A DNA stretch of 64,000 bases, taken from NCBI RefSeq assembly GCF_014107495.1, contig NZ_CP041969.1, positions 5,257,501-5,321,500 of the forward strand, in the 5' to 3' direction. The DNA comes from Cohnella cholangitidis. Its GTDB lineage: Bacteria > Bacillota > Bacilli > Paenibacillales > Paenibacillaceae. The translations under genes and the position numbers were made by a program. The notes under the pieces were generated by a model. It had not been told where the DNA came from. It searched no databases and saw nothing but the letters and a program-made list of their open reading frames with translations. How positions within the stretch are numbered: the first letter of the stretch is position 1; every line of letters starts with the position of its first letter. Positions 8,295 to 18,108 of this stretch are shown here, piece after piece.

Positions 8295-9521
8295 ATGAGC
8301 GGGTATGCGGAAATCACTTGGAAAGGGTATCTTCGGAACAACGGTTCGAAAGGAATTCGTAATAAAATTCTGGTGATGTATACGGTAGAATGCGCATCGT
8401 TCGTCGCTAAGGAGATCGGCGCGGCTTATCGGAATACGGGAATGGATGTGGATGTCGTCGGATTCGGCGGCTGTACGGATAACGAATACGCGCTGCGTAT
8501 GATGATTGCGATGATAAGGCATCCGAATGTCGGGGCGGTCTTGACCGTTGGCCTTGGCTGCGAGTACTTGCAAGGCAAAAGTTTGGCTGAAATCGCCGAG
8601 AACGAAGGTAAACCGGCTGCATGGATGCTAATTCAAGATTACGGCGGCACTTCCAAGACGATTGAAGAAGGCATGCTGGCAGTCCAGCGTTTGCATGAAC
8701 GGCTTGCCGATGAAACGGTACTAGTCGACATGAGGGTAAGCGACCTGGTCATTGGCGCCGAATGCGGCGGGTCCGACTATACGTCCGGTTTGGCGGGCAA
8801 TGTCGTTGTCGGGCGTCTGTTTGACCGGCTAGTCGAAGCCGGCGGCACAGCCATATTCGAAGAAATCGTAGAAGCGATAGGATTGCGGGATATTTTGCTC
8901 GGGCGCGCTAAAAACGAGGAGGTACGCGGCGACCTCGGATCGACTTACGATAAAATGCTGGACTATTGCAAGAGCGTGCGGCAATACTCGGTATCTCCCG
9001 GCAATTTCGCGGGGGGACTGACTACGATCGAGGAGAAGAGCATGGGAGCGTTCGCCAAGAGCGGCACTAAGCCGATCGAAGGCGTGCTTAAAGTGTCGCA
9101 AAACCCGGCGCACGCCGGATTGTGGCTGCTCGACAGCACTCCGGATCCGCATTATATGAGTTTCGGTTATACGAATCCGAACGACAACGAAGGTTTGATG
9201 GATCTCGTCTGCAGCGGTTCGCATTTGCTCTTTCTCGTGACGGGCAGAGGGACTGTCGTGGGGAGCGCGGTAAGTCCGGTTATCAAAATAACCGGCAATG
9301 AAAAGACGTACCGCAGAATGTCCGACGATCTCGATTTCTGCTCAGGGTCTGCGCTGACCGGAGAGAAGCCGATGGACGTCTTGACCGAGGAACTGATGTC
9401 CCTAGTGATTGCCACTTGCCAAGGGCTGCAAACGAAAGCGGAGAGATTAAACCATAAGGAATATTTCATTCCGTACAAATATCAAGCTTCGGAATCTACG
9501 GGAAGAAATTGCGAGGTGTAA
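8295..9521 (+). CDS. UxaA C-terminal catalytic subunit (altronate dehydratase / sugar-acid hydrolase family)
   Basis: A 408-residue UxaA-family large subunit. It begins with the diagnostic GYLRNNGSKGIRN and continues with MYTVECASFVA, an internal GLGCEYLQGKS, the metal-binding type block GAECGGSDYTSGLAGN, and the C-terminal FCSGSALTGEKPMDVLTEEL. The family dehydrates D-altronate or galactarate, or hydrolyses 2,4-diketo-3-deoxy sugar acids in oxidative L-fucose/L-rhamnose-type pathways. The presence of SDRs and enolase-superfamily dehydratases in the locus fits the latter type of pathway as well. Start at 8295, not 8290, because the earlier ATG runs into TGA. Codes with the SAF subunit just upstream. 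Confidence 0.85.
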   Translation: MSGYAEITWKGYLRNNGSKGIRNKILVMYTVECASFVAKEIGAAYRNTGMDVDVVGFGGCTDNEYALRMMIAMIRHPNVGAVLTVGLGCEYLQGKSLAEIAENEGKPAAWMLIQDYGGTSKTIEEGMLAVQRLHERLADETVLVDMRVSDLVIGAECGGSDYTSGLAGNVVVGRLFDRLVEAGGTAIFEEIVEAIGLRDILLGRAKNEEVRGDLGSTYDKMLDYCKSVRQYSVSPGNFAGGLTTIEEKSMGAFAKSGTKPIEGVLKVSQNPAHAGLWLLDSTPDPHYMSFGYTNPNDNEGLMDLVCSGSHLLFLVTGRGTVVGSAVSPVIKITGNEKTYRRMSDDLDFCSGSALTGEKPMDVLTEELMSLVIATCQGLQTKAERLNHKEYFIPYKYQASESTGRNCEV

Positions 9522-9527
9522 CGCAAA

Positions 9528-10298
9528 GTGAAGAGCTATCAGGAAATGTTCGGACTCAAAGGAGAGAGAGTGTTAATTACGGGCGGGGCAACCGGCCTCG
9601 GCCTCGCGATGAGCCGATGCTTCTATAATGCCGGGGCGGAAGTGATTATGGTCGGTTCCGGAAACGGAGAGGAGCGCGCCCGCCTTGCCGAACAAATGGG
9701 CGAAGGGGTATGGTATCGTTCGTTCGATGTAGCGGATACGGCGAATACGGCTCGTTTCATCGATGATATAGAGCAAACGATCGGACCTGTAACCGTGCTG
9801 ATCAACAATGCCGGCAATCATTGCAAGAAGCCGATCGAAGACATGACGGACGAGGACTTTCGATCCGTAATGGATGTTCATTTGCTGGGGGCTTTCTCCT
9901 TGTGCAGAGCGCTTATCCCGCGAATGAGGCAGCGGGGGAAGGGAAATATTATCTTTCAAGCTTCCATGACGTCGTTTATTGGACAACCTAACGTAATCGC
10001 TTATTCCAGCGCCAAATCGGCCTATCTCGGCATGGTGCGAACATTGGCATCCGAAACGTCCGCATACGGCATTCGCGTGAACGGCATTGCTCCGGGTTGG
10101 ATCGAAACGCCGATGCTCCAAAAAGCGCTGCATGGAGACGAGCCGAGAAAGCAGAAAATATTGGGACGAACTCCGATGAAAAAATTCGGGGATCCGGAAG
10201 ATATAGGTTGGGCAGCCGTTTATTTGGCTTCCGATGCGGCATCGTTCGTGAACGGTACGATTTTGCCGGTGGACGGCGGCGCTCTAATCGGATTTTAG
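9528..10298 (+). CDS. SDR-family oxidoreductase (gluconate 5-dehydrogenase-like)
   Basis: A 256-residue classical short-chain dehydrogenase. It has TGGATGLGLA for NAD(P) binding (about 17-27), NNAGN (about 87-91), the catalytic Ser in FQASMTSFIG and the Y-x-x-x-K pair in YSSAKSAYLG, then PGWIETPM. GTG start, 6 bases after the UxaA stop, with GCGAGGTG upstream. It closely resembles the second SDR of this locus (20407-21165), including the unusual C-terminal RKQKI...EDIGWAAVYLAS segment, so the two are paralogues. It probably oxidises a hydroxyl of a (2-keto-3-deoxy) sugar acid. Followed by a hairpin terminator. Confidence 0.9.
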   Translation: MKSYQEMFGLKGERVLITGGATGLGLAMSRCFYNAGAEVIMVGSGNGEERARLAEQMGEGVWYRSFDVADTANTARFIDDIEQTIGPVTVLINNAGNHCKKPIEDMTDEDFRSVMDVHLLGAFSLCRALIPRMRQRGKGNIIFQASMTSFIGQPNVIAYSSAKSAYLGMVRTLASETSAYGIRVNGIAPGWIETPMLQKALHGDEPRKQKILGRTPMKKFGDPEDIGWAAVYLASDAASFVNGTILPVDGGALIGF

Positions 10299-10319
10299 AT
10301 GTGCTAAGCTTAACGAGAG

Positions 10320-10352
10320 GGAGCTATCCCATTCCAAGGGGATAGCTCCTTT
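10320..10352 (+). terminator. Terminator after the RraA-UxaA-SDR operon
   Basis: GGAGCTATCCC (10320-10330) pairs with GGGATAGCTCC (10339-10349), followed by TTT only, so termination may be partial. Confidence 0.7.
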
Positions 10353-10450
10353 GCGTCCATATTAAGGAAATGCAAAGCACTCAGATTTATCGATAAGAAA
10401 ATATGAATACATGAATGTCGGATTATTGCTATAGGTTCAGGGACGAGAAC

Positions 10451-10458
10451 TGTATAAA
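10451..10458 (+). promoter_or_regulatory. Extended -10 element of the binding-protein gene
   Basis: TGTATAAA (TG plus TATAAA at 10453-10458) about 40 bases before the GTG start at 10498. No good -35 at normal spacing, so it probably needs the activator encoded downstream (15390). Confidence 0.35.
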
Positions 10459-10497
10459 ATGAAAGCGTAAACAACAACACTGAGAGGGGTAATCACA

Positions 10498-11850
10498 GTG
10501 AAATTCAGAAAAACAGGATTGCTTAGTTTGTCACTTGTTACGGCATTAACGGTTTCCGCTTGCGGAAACAACGGCAACGGCGGCAATGAGGGAGCGGCGC
10601 CTTCCAGCTCCGCGCCGGCATCGGGAGCGGCGACGACGGTAAGCGAAAAACCCTTCGACGGACAGAAAATCACGATCTTCGCGGTTAACCATCCGTGGAC
10701 GGATGCCGTTAAGGGACACATTCCGGAATTCGAGAAAGCTACGGGCATTAAAGTCGATTTTCAGGTTTTCGCGGAGGAGCAGCTTCAACAGAAGCTCGCC
10801 GTACAGCTTACAACCGGAGCGGAAACGCCGGATGCATACACCTACCGTCCTTACATGGAGAAAATTTTATATGCCAAGAACGGTTGGACGACTCCGCTTG
10901 ACGAATACGTGACCAAGAACTCAAGTTACGAATTCCAAGATTTCTCCAAAGCGACGATCGAAGCGAGCACGATTGACGGCAAGCTGATGTCGATCCCGTT
11001 ATGGACGGACCAATTCGTCATGTACTATCGCAAAGATATTTTGGAGCAGAACAATATCGCGGTTCCGAAAACGATGGCGGAATTCGAAGATGCTATGAAG
11101 AAGCTGCACAAGCCTAGCGAGGACTTCACGGGTTTCGTAGCCAGGGGGCAACGTAATGCGCTTGTTACCGCGGTATCTTCGTTCGTATTCTCCGAAGGCG
11201 GAGATTTCATGACGGACGGCAAAGCGGCGGTTAACACTCCCGAAGCGGTTAAAGGGTTCAAACTGTATGCGGATCTCGTCAAAAATTACGGTCCTAAAGG
11301 CGTTCTGAATATGAACTGGATGCAGGCCATTGCCTTGTTCGCGCAAGGAAAAGCGGCATTCTACGTAGATTCGGCGGCGCTATACAAAAATACGACCGAC
11401 CCGGAAAAATCGTTGATCGCGGATAAAGTGGGCTTTGCGACATTGCCTGCGGGCAGCGCGGGTTCCAAGCCGTATAACATCGCTTCGTGGTCGTTCGCGA
11501 TGAATCCGAAATCCCAACACAAAGACGCGGCATGGGCATTCATGGAATGGGCCACGAACAAAGAAAACGTATTGATGATCCAACAAAGCGGCGTACCGGG
11601 AGCGCGCGACTCCGTATGGGCTTCGAAGGAAGGCATCGAGAAGTTCCCGGCTGATCTGGCCGCGGCGATCCAAGAAACGATGAAAATCGGCGTCGACCAT
11701 AGCGTACCGCAAGTCATGAGCGTTACCGAATCGCGCGACGCGGTCGGCGCGATCGTAGTAAAAGCGATTCTCGGCGAGGATATTCAGGCTGCTGCCGAAG
11801 AGGCCAACAAAGAGCTTCAAGCCATTATCGACAAAGACAGCGCCAAATAG
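10498..11850 (+). CDS. ABC transporter sugar-binding lipoprotein
   Basis: A 450-residue extracellular solute-binding protein (family 1). It has a lipoprotein signal ending VSAC with Cys at about 21, followed by a flexible Gly/Asn/Ala/Ser linker, then KITIFAVNHPWTDAVKGHIPEFEKATGIKVDF, the usual first lobe of this family. Typical later blocks are YAKNGWTTPLDEYV and KDAAWAFMEWATNKENV. GTG start with AGAGGGG upstream. It is separated from the permease genes by an 11-bp hairpin, a common arrangement that lets the binding protein be made in excess. Substrate is inferred to be a sugar acid or its oligomer from the downstream catabolic genes. No ATPase gene is linked; a shared MsmX-type ATPase is expected. 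Confidence 0.9.
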   Translation: MKFRKTGLLSLSLVTALTVSACGNNGNGGNEGAAPSSSAPASGAATTVSEKPFDGQKITIFAVNHPWTDAVKGHIPEFEKATGIKVDFQVFAEEQLQQKLAVQLTTGAETPDAYTYRPYMEKILYAKNGWTTPLDEYVTKNSSYEFQDFSKATIEASTIDGKLMSIPLWTDQFVMYYRKDILEQNNIAVPKTMAEFEDAMKKLHKPSEDFTGFVARGQRNALVTAVSSFVFSEGGDFMTDGKAAVNTPEAVKGFKLYADLVKNYGPKGVLNMNWMQAIALFAQGKAAFYVDSAALYKNTTDPEKSLIADKVGFATLPAGSAGSKPYNIASWSFAMNPKSQHKDAAWAFMEWATNKENVLMIQQSGVPGARDSVWASKEGIEKFPADLAAAIQETMKIGVDHSVPQVMSVTESRDAVGAIVVKAILGEDIQAAAEEANKELQAIIDKDSAK

Positions 11851-11867
11851 AAACGGATCGCAAGCTC

Positions 11868-11900
11868 GTACAAGCCGAATGCACGGCACTCGGCTTGTAC
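11868..11900 (+). terminator. Intercistronic hairpin (mRNA stabiliser or partial terminator)
   Basis: Perfect 11-bp stem GTACAAGCCGA (11868-11878) with TCGGCTTGTAC (11890-11900), without a U run, between binding-protein and permease genes. Confidence 0.55.
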
Positions 11901-11928
11901 GTTATCTTCATAAGAAGGAGGGGGCCCG

Positions 11929-12810
11929 GTGATAACTAACTGGTTCGACCGCAATATTAAATGGGTTTTTATTACGCCTGCTTTGCTATTCATTGCTTTT
12001 ATGGTTGCGTACCCTATCTTCTATACGGCAAGGCTCAGCTTCTTCGAATGGAGCATGTCCGCGGTAAGCCCATCGAAATGGGTTGGGTTCGATAATTATA
12101 CGACGCTGCTGAAGGGCAAGGATTTCTGGCATGCGTTATGGATGACCTTCTATCATTCTTCTGTCAGTATCGTGCTGGAGACGGTACTCGGCGTAGCGAT
12201 CGCAATCCTATTCTCTCGAAAAATGGCCGGCGCTAAAGCAATGAAAACGATGATGATGCTGCCTATGGTAGCTACACCCGTATCGATCGCTTTAGTCTGG
12301 TTGCTCATATACGAGCCTTCAATCGGATTAGCCAACGAGTTTCTCAAGATGCTTGACATCGAAACCCAGGAATGGCTCGGCTCCGTAACGCAGGTTATGC
12401 CTTCGCTTATTATCCTGGACGTATGGCAATGGACTCCGATGATCGCTTTAATCACGATCGCGGGGATCGCCACGATACCGGCTGATCCCTATGAATCCGC
12501 AAGCGTGGACGGAGCGAATATTTGGCAGAGATTCCGGCATATCACTTTGCCGCTTCTTATGCCGACGGTGATTACGGCTGTAACGCTGCGAATGATCGAT
12601 CTACTCAAAACGTTCGATACGATCTATGCAACGACCCAAGGCGGACCGAATTTCGCTTCCCAAACGTTGAATTTGATGATTTTCGATACCGCTTTCTCAA
12701 GGTTCCAATTCGGTTATGCTTCCGCTCTGCTAATGGTTTTCTTCATCATCCTTATCGTGATCGTTCTGTTATTAATGGCATTACGCAAAAGGTTAGGTGG
12801 TATAGAATGA
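11929..12810 (+). CDS. Carbohydrate ABC transporter permease (MalF/UgpA type)
   Basis: A 293-residue inner-membrane protein with six predicted membrane segments. The EAA loop that contacts the ATPase is YESASVDGANIWQRFRHITLPLL (about 186-208), in the right place. GTG start after GGAGGGGG. It forms the importer with the permease at 12807 (4-base overlap) and the lipoprotein at 10498. Like most family 1 carbohydrate importers of Paenibacillaceae it lacks a dedicated ATPase gene in the operon. Confidence 0.92.
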   Translation: MITNWFDRNIKWVFITPALLFIAFMVAYPIFYTARLSFFEWSMSAVSPSKWVGFDNYTTLLKGKDFWHALWMTFYHSSVSIVLETVLGVAIAILFSRKMAGAKAMKTMMMLPMVATPVSIALVWLLIYEPSIGLANEFLKMLDIETQEWLGSVTQVMPSLIILDVWQWTPMIALITIAGIATIPADPYESASVDGANIWQRFRHITLPLLMPTVITAVTLRMIDLLKTFDTIYATTQGGPNFASQTLNLMIFDTAFSRFQFGYASALLMVFFIILIVIVLLLMALRKRLGGIE

Positions 12811-13622
12811 GAACGACAACGACAGCGCGCATCAGCTATTCGGTCTTGAACGTTATTGTCCTTCTCGCCTTGCTGTTTCCTTTTTTATGGATGATATCCG
12901 CTTCATTAAAGACGCAAATTCAAATTCTTAACCCGGACAACTTGTTCAAATTCACGCCTACGTTCGACAATTACGTTACCGTATTTAAAGAGTACGACTA
13001 CTTGAAATATATATCGAGCAGTCTAATCGTTGGCGTATTGTCGACTTTAGGGGCGTTAGCGCTCGGTCTTCCGGCGGCTTACGCGATTGCCAAGTACAAG
13101 ATGGATTCCGTGTCGGTCGTTATCCTAGTGGCCAAGATCTTGCCGGGGATCAGTTACTTGGTTCCTTGGTATGTATTGTTCAATAAGCTGCATCTTATCG
13201 ATTCGTATTTGGGATTGATTTTGAGCCATATGGTCATCGGGCTTCCGTTCATCATGTGGATTATGATTCCGTTCTTCGCTTCCTTCCCGCGCGAGGTAGA
13301 GGAATCCTCATGGATCGACGGCAGCTCGAGAATGCGTACTTTCGTCCAAATGGTGCTTCCCGTCTCTCTTCCGGGTATTATTACGGCTTCGCTGCTCGCT
13401 TTTATTTACTCGTGGAATAACTTTATGTTTTCGTTCGTTCTGGCGGGCGAATCAACCAAAACGCTTCCGATCGCGATTTACTCCTTCGTGGGAGGGGCAT
13501 CGATTCAATGGGGCGCTTTAATGGCCGCGGCTTGCATTATCACTCTTCCTGTTATTATCATTGCTATGTTGGCGCAAAAGTACGTCGTTAGCGGTTTATC
13601 CGCAGGCGCCGTTAAAGGATAG
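12807..13622 (+). CDS. Carbohydrate ABC transporter permease (MalG/UgpE type)
   Basis: A 271-residue permease with six predicted membrane helices and the EAA-type loop VEESSWIDGSSRMRTFVQMVLPVSLPG. It ends AGAVKG, a typical terminus of MalG-type permeases. The ATG overlaps the TGA of the preceding gene (ATGA), indicating translational coupling. A longer reading of the same frame back to 12522 overlaps the first permease and was not used. Partner of 11929-12810. Confidence 0.92.
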   Translation: MRTTTTARISYSVLNVIVLLALLFPFLWMISASLKTQIQILNPDNLFKFTPTFDNYVTVFKEYDYLKYISSSLIVGVLSTLGALALGLPAAYAIAKYKMDSVSVVILVAKILPGISYLVPWYVLFNKLHLIDSYLGLILSHMVIGLPFIMWIMIPFFASFPREVEESSWIDGSSRMRTFVQMVLPVSLPGIITASLLAFIYSWNNFMFSFVLAGESTKTLPIAIYSFVGGASIQWGALMAAACIITLPVIIIAMLAQKYVVSGLSAGAVKG

Positions 13623-13640
13623 GTTTAAGGAGCTGTGGAT

Positions 13641-15368
13641 ATGCATCCAAGATGGAATACATTCAGCAAAATGATCATTATGATCATACTCTTAATTATG
13701 CCCATCGTCATTATCTACAGCTACACGAACCATACTTCGATTAATGTTATTCGCCAAGAGTTGCAGGACAAAAATTTGAACAGGCTTAGCTTCTTTACGA
13801 GTCAGGTCGACAACATCGTAGAGCAGCTGTCCATTCTTTCTATCATTGTCAGCAAAGACCCTAGCGTGAAGAAGCTTGGCGATACCGATACGTTGCCGAC
13901 TTCCTATGCACAGCTGCAAGCGCAAGAAGATCTGATCAAGAAGTTGAGCTTGCTTAGCGTAACGAGCAGTTGGAGAAACAGTCTGATTATCTATTTGCCC
14001 CGAGTCAAGCAGTCGATCTCGAACGACTACTTCAGTACGTACGATGACGAATATTTAAGCAGCTTAACGGAAAAATCGTGGGTATACCATCCAACGCCGA
14101 ACGATCAGGGAGAAGGTTATTTCTCCAAGGTGTTATGGAGTCCGCTCCTCGTTAATAGAAGCTTGCTTGAAGCGGATGCGGTCGTAGAGGTTCGTTTTTA
14201 TGAAAGCAACATGATTCGCATGTTGAATGATTATAAGAACGATGGACAGGACGTGCATTCGTTTTTCTATAAGCAAGGGTCTCGAAAGATCGAAGGAAAC
14301 GTCATAAACAGCGAAATTTCGCAAGAAATAGCCGGCGTACTGGACAAGACGCCATTGAGCAAAACCGGATATCAGACCATAGAAATCGGCGAGGAGCAAT
14401 ATTTGGTCAGCTACGTGCAGTCCAAGAGCTTAGGCTGGTATACGGTTGATTACTTGCCGCTGAAGCAAGTGCTTGCGCCGATCACGAAGAGCCGCAATTT
14501 GTTTTACGGAGCTATCGGACTTATTTTGTTGATCGCGCTAATGGGGACCGTTGTCTTGTATCGTCAAGTACAAGTGCCGATTAAATTGCTGCTTAAAGGA
14601 GTACAGAAAATTCAAACGGGTTCGTATTCCCATCGGATTAACTTTCGGCCGCGGAACGAATTCGATTTTCTGTTCACGAAGTTTAACGAAATGACGGATG
14701 AGATCCAGCGGCTGCTCGAGAAGGTTTACATGGAGAATATCCGGTTCCGGGAAGTCAAGCTAAAGCATCTCCAATCGCAAATTAATCCTCATTTTCTGTC
14801 CAATAGCTTATTCTTCGTGAAAAACATGATCGCAATCGACGATAAACAGGCCGCGACGACGATGATTCTCAATTTGGCGGATTATTTCCGTTACATTACG
14901 AAGATGGAGCATACGTTAACTACGCTTCGCGAGGAAATCGCGCTGATCGATAATTACTTGACGATTCAAAATTTGAGGATCGAGCGGTTTCATTACGAGA
15001 TCGATATCCCGGAGCCTATGCTAGATCTGCAAATTCCTAGACTGATGATTCAGCCGATCGTGGAGAATACGATTATTCACGGAGTCGAAAAAAACGCGAA
15101 TTACGGCATCATCCAAATTACCGGGGAAGAAAGCGACGGAGAATATCGCATAATTATCGATGATAACGGCGGAGGAATAACGGACAAGCTGTTAAGAGAT
15201 CTGCAACTGAAGGTATCCGAACCGCTTGATCAAGAGCAAGGCTGCGGATTGTGGAACGTACATCAGAGATTGTTCTATCAGTACGATCAGCATTCGGGCC
15301 TTAAATTCGAGAATTCGCCGCTTGGGGGCTTAAGAGTAATCGTACATTGGCGCGGTCCCGATCGATAG
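13641..15368 (+). CDS. YesM-type sensor histidine kinase
   Basis: A 575-residue membrane kinase. There is one membrane segment near the start (about 12-30), an extracytoplasmic sensor of about 250 residues, a second membrane segment near 285-310 (GAIGLILLIALMGTVVLY), a HAMP linker, and the His_kinase domain with the phospho-accepting His in QINPHFLSNSLFF. The ATPase domain has IQPIVENTIIHG (N box) and DDNGGG (G1). ATG at 13641 was preferred over the GTG at 13635 because AAGGAG lies 8 bases upstream. It pairs with the AraC-type response regulator just downstream and very likely senses the substrate of the adjacent ABC importer. Confidence 0.93.
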   Translation: MHPRWNTFSKMIIMIILLIMPIVIIYSYTNHTSINVIRQELQDKNLNRLSFFTSQVDNIVEQLSILSIIVSKDPSVKKLGDTDTLPTSYAQLQAQEDLIKKLSLLSVTSSWRNSLIIYLPRVKQSISNDYFSTYDDEYLSSLTEKSWVYHPTPNDQGEGYFSKVLWSPLLVNRSLLEADAVVEVRFYESNMIRMLNDYKNDGQDVHSFFYKQGSRKIEGNVINSEISQEIAGVLDKTPLSKTGYQTIEIGEEQYLVSYVQSKSLGWYTVDYLPLKQVLAPITKSRNLFYGAIGLILLIALMGTVVLYRQVQVPIKLLLKGVQKIQTGSYSHRINFRPRNEFDFLFTKFNEMTDEIQRLLEKVYMENIRFREVKLKHLQSQINPHFLSNSLFFVKNMIAIDDKQAATTMILNLADYFRYITKMEHTLTTLREEIALIDNYLTIQNLRIERFHYEIDIPEPMLDLQIPRLMIQPIVENTIIHGVEKNANYGIIQITGEESDGEYRIIIDDNGGGITDKLLRDLQLKVSEPLDQEQGCGLWNVHQRLFYQYDQHSGLKFENSPLGGLRVIVHWRGPDR

Positions 15369-15389
15369 GCGAAGGGAGGAATGGATAGA

Positions 15390-17012
15390 ATGCTGCAACT
15401 GCTGCTCGTAGATGATGAAATGAGCGTCGTGGATACGATAGCCCAGACGATCCATTGGGAAGAGCTAGGGATCGGAGCGGTGCATAAAGCCTATTCCGCG
15501 CTCGAGGCTATGAATCTGCTCAACATTCATCAGATCGATATCGTCATTACGGATATAGGGATGCCGGGGATCAACGGTCTTGAGCTATCGCGGAATATCT
15601 ATATGCATTGGAAAAATACGAAGTGCCTGCTTCTTACCGCCCATGCCGACTTCGACTATGCGCAGATCGCGATCCAAAACAATATTTACGATTATATCCT
15701 TAAGCCGATCAGCGATGAAGCGCTGATCGAGCGTGTTCGAGCGGTCGTGGAGACGATTCGCGTGGAAAGAGAATCCCACAGCGTAGTCCAGCGGGCGAAG
15801 GATACGATGCGCGAGCATATTCCAAGATTCCGCAGCGAGCTGTTGCACGATTTGCTGGAAGGAAAACGGATTTCCGCGGAGAAGCTGGCGGAGAAAATCA
15901 ATTTGCTTGAAGTACCGATCGAGATCGGCGAGAACGTGGCCATGATGCTCATCCGTTACAAGGAGCAATTCTCGGACTATGATCCTTTCGATATGTCCTT
16001 GATGGAATTCGCGGTAGGCAATATGGCGGAAGAAACTTTCCATGAATATTACGACCTCTGGTGCAGCAGAGACGTTCATGATTATTTAACCGTCGTGCTT
16101 ATCCCTAAAGAGCAGGACGACGGACCCGCGCAACCTAACGAGGAACTGCTTAATCGATTGATCAATCAGTTTCAGAGGAACGTGCAGCATTATTTGAAAC
16201 GAAACATTTCCGTGTTGTTCGGGCACGGAGGCGTATTTCCGCAGGATTTGTTTAGAATGTACCATAACCTGCTGCTCTTGTTCCGGCAGCGTTTCGGCAG
16301 CGAACAAGACATGCCTCTGTACATTACGGATGGCGGCGAGTTGGCGGATATCGCCACGCTGCAGCGATTGTATGAACCGCCGAGACTGATGCACCTCATG
16401 GAAGCCGGGGATTGGAGCGCTATCGAGCAGAAGCTGGATACGATCATCGAGGAGTTGGAGCAGCGATGGGCGGAGTCTCCCGAGCATATTCTGGAAGCCT
16501 TCTTCGCCATTTATTCGGCTTTCTCGAATATGGCCCACACCAATGGGAAGATGATGATCGACCTCATAGACAGCGATTACATGCGGGCCAAAGAACTTCA
16601 GCCATGCAAGACGGTTAAGCATCTAAGCGATTGGGTATGGAGCGTATTCCATAAATTTCATCAGCAAGCGCAGAGCGAAACGCTTAGCGCCAGGTTATCG
16701 ACGGTCAAGGATGCGCAAAAGTATATCCTGTCTAATCTCAGCTACGATATATCGGTGCAATCTATCGCCGATCATTTGCGGATGAATCCTTCCTACTTGT
16801 CCAGGCTCTATAAGCTGGAGATGGGAGAAAACATAAGCGACTATATAACGAAGCTCAAATTGGAAAAGTCGATTCAACTGCTGAAATCCAGCACGAAAAA
16901 AGTATACGAGATTTCCATAGAGGTCGGATACCAGAACCCGCATTATTTCATCAAGCTATTCAAGAAACATTACGGAACGACGCCGCAAGAATATCGAAAT
17001 GCGCAAGTGTAA
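15390..17012 (+). CDS. YesN-type response regulator (receiver plus AraC HTH)
   Basis: A 540-residue regulator. The receiver domain has the acidic pair in LLLVDDE (about 4-10), the phospho-acceptor Asp in DIVITDIGMPG and the conserved Lys in YILKPI. A long central region follows. The C-terminal AraC double HTH includes DISVQSIADHLRMNPSYLSRLYKLEMG and KVYEISIEVGYQNPHYFIKLFKKHYGTTPQEYR. The ATG at 15390 was preferred to 15381 because GGGAGG ends 10 bases before it and abuts 15381. It should activate the importer operon (10498 onward) and possibly the catabolic genes. Confidence 0.93.
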   Translation: MLQLLLVDDEMSVVDTIAQTIHWEELGIGAVHKAYSALEAMNLLNIHQIDIVITDIGMPGINGLELSRNIYMHWKNTKCLLLTAHADFDYAQIAIQNNIYDYILKPISDEALIERVRAVVETIRVERESHSVVQRAKDTMREHIPRFRSELLHDLLEGKRISAEKLAEKINLLEVPIEIGENVAMMLIRYKEQFSDYDPFDMSLMEFAVGNMAEETFHEYYDLWCSRDVHDYLTVVLIPKEQDDGPAQPNEELLNRLINQFQRNVQHYLKRNISVLFGHGGVFPQDLFRMYHNLLLLFRQRFGSEQDMPLYITDGGELADIATLQRLYEPPRLMHLMEAGDWSAIEQKLDTIIEELEQRWAESPEHILEAFFAIYSAFSNMAHTNGKMMIDLIDSDYMRAKELQPCKTVKHLSDWVWSVFHKFHQQAQSETLSARLSTVKDAQKYILSNLSYDISVQSIADHLRMNPSYLSRLYKLEMGENISDYITKLKLEKSIQLLKSSTKKVYEISIEVGYQNPHYFIKLFKKHYGTTPQEYRNAQV

Positions 17013-17043
17013 TGAAACACACCATCAGATGAGGTGACCGAAG

Positions 17044-18060
17044 ATGAAAAGCTTGGCGTTAAGAGAGCCTAATGTGTTCGAGATGCAGCAAAAGGATATT
17101 CCGGTTCCTAAGGAAGGCGAGGCATTAATTAAAGTTCTTGCCGTTGGAGTATGCGGTACGGATTACCATGCCTTTCGCGGCAATCAGCCCTACTTCGCCT
17201 ATCCGAGAATATTAGGACACGAGATTGCCGGCGAAATAGCAGAAATAGCGGGCGGGATCGGAAGCGATCTGCGGGTTGGCGACCGCGTAACGGTTATGCC
17301 GTATATCGCCTGCGGCTCGTGTATCGCATGTCGTAACGGGAAGACCAACGCATGCACGAAATTGAAGGTTCTCGGCGTTCATATTGATGGAGCAATGAAT
17401 GAATATTTTACCGTTCCGACGGAGTATCTCGTTAAGGCGGAGGGCTTGAGCGTTAGTCAAATCTCGATTATCGAGCCTCTAAGCATCGGGTTGCACGCGG
17501 TCAATCGGGCTCGTCTTACGCCAGGCGAATTCGTATTGGTTCTTGGAGCCGGGCCAATAGGATTAGCGGTAATGAAGTTCGCCAAGCTGGCGGGGGCGCG
17601 CGTCATTGCGCTCGATATCAATAAGGATCGATTATCCTTCAGCAAGCAATGGGCCCAGGTCGATGCCGTTGTCGACGCGTTAGGAAACGTAGAGGACGAG
17701 CTAATTGAAGTTACCGCGGGCGATTATCCGACAACGGTAATCGATGCAACGGGTAACCCGCAGTCCATGATGAATGCCTTCAGTTATGCGGCTCATGGAG
17801 GAAAGGTCGTTTACGTGAGTTTGGTGCAAGCGGATATTTCGTTCAACGATCCCGAGTTCCACAAGAAGGAGCTGACGTTGATGGGAAGCCGTGCGGCAAG
17901 CTTGGACGAATTCGAGTATGTGATCGCCAACATGAAAGCCGGACATATCGATGCGGATGCATTCATCTCGCATCGCGCTCCGTTCGAGGATACGATAGCG
18001 GCATTCCAGACTTGGTTGAAGCGGGATAGCGGCGTCATTAAAGCGATTATTGAATTTTAG
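17044..18060 (+). CDS. Zinc-dependent alcohol/polyol dehydrogenase (MDR family)
   Basis: A 338-residue medium-chain dehydrogenase. Catalytic zinc ligands are visible as Cys37 (VCGTDYH) and His59-Glu60 (GHE); structural zinc cysteines are C89, C92, C95 and C103. The Rossmann motif is GAGPIG (about 167-172). It is similar in type to L-galactonate/sorbitol/threonine dehydrogenases that oxidise a secondary alcohol with NAD+. Located between the regulator and two enolase-superfamily dehydratases, it probably oxidises a sugar acid or polyol, for example at C5 (inference). Confidence 0.88.
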   Translation: MKSLALREPNVFEMQQKDIPVPKEGEALIKVLAVGVCGTDYHAFRGNQPYFAYPRILGHEIAGEIAEIAGGIGSDLRVGDRVTVMPYIACGSCIACRNGKTNACTKLKVLGVHIDGAMNEYFTVPTEYLVKAEGLSVSQISIIEPLSIGLHAVNRARLTPGEFVLVLGAGPIGLAVMKFAKLAGARVIALDINKDRLSFSKQWAQVDAVVDALGNVEDELIEVTAGDYPTTVIDATGNPQSMMNAFSYAAHGGKVVYVSLVQADISFNDPEFHKKELTLMGSRAASLDEFEYVIANMKAGHIDADAFISHRAPFEDTIAAFQTWLKRDSGVIKAIIEF

Positions 18061-18108
18061 GCGGGTCACGGCGAATCAAATATATGGCTCTAATAGGGGG
18101 ATAATAAA

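Noticed and set aside
12522..12806. Longer start for the second permease of the sugar-acid importer
   Set aside because: The extension overlaps the first permease in another frame; the ATGA junction at 12807 with a normal membrane start is far better.
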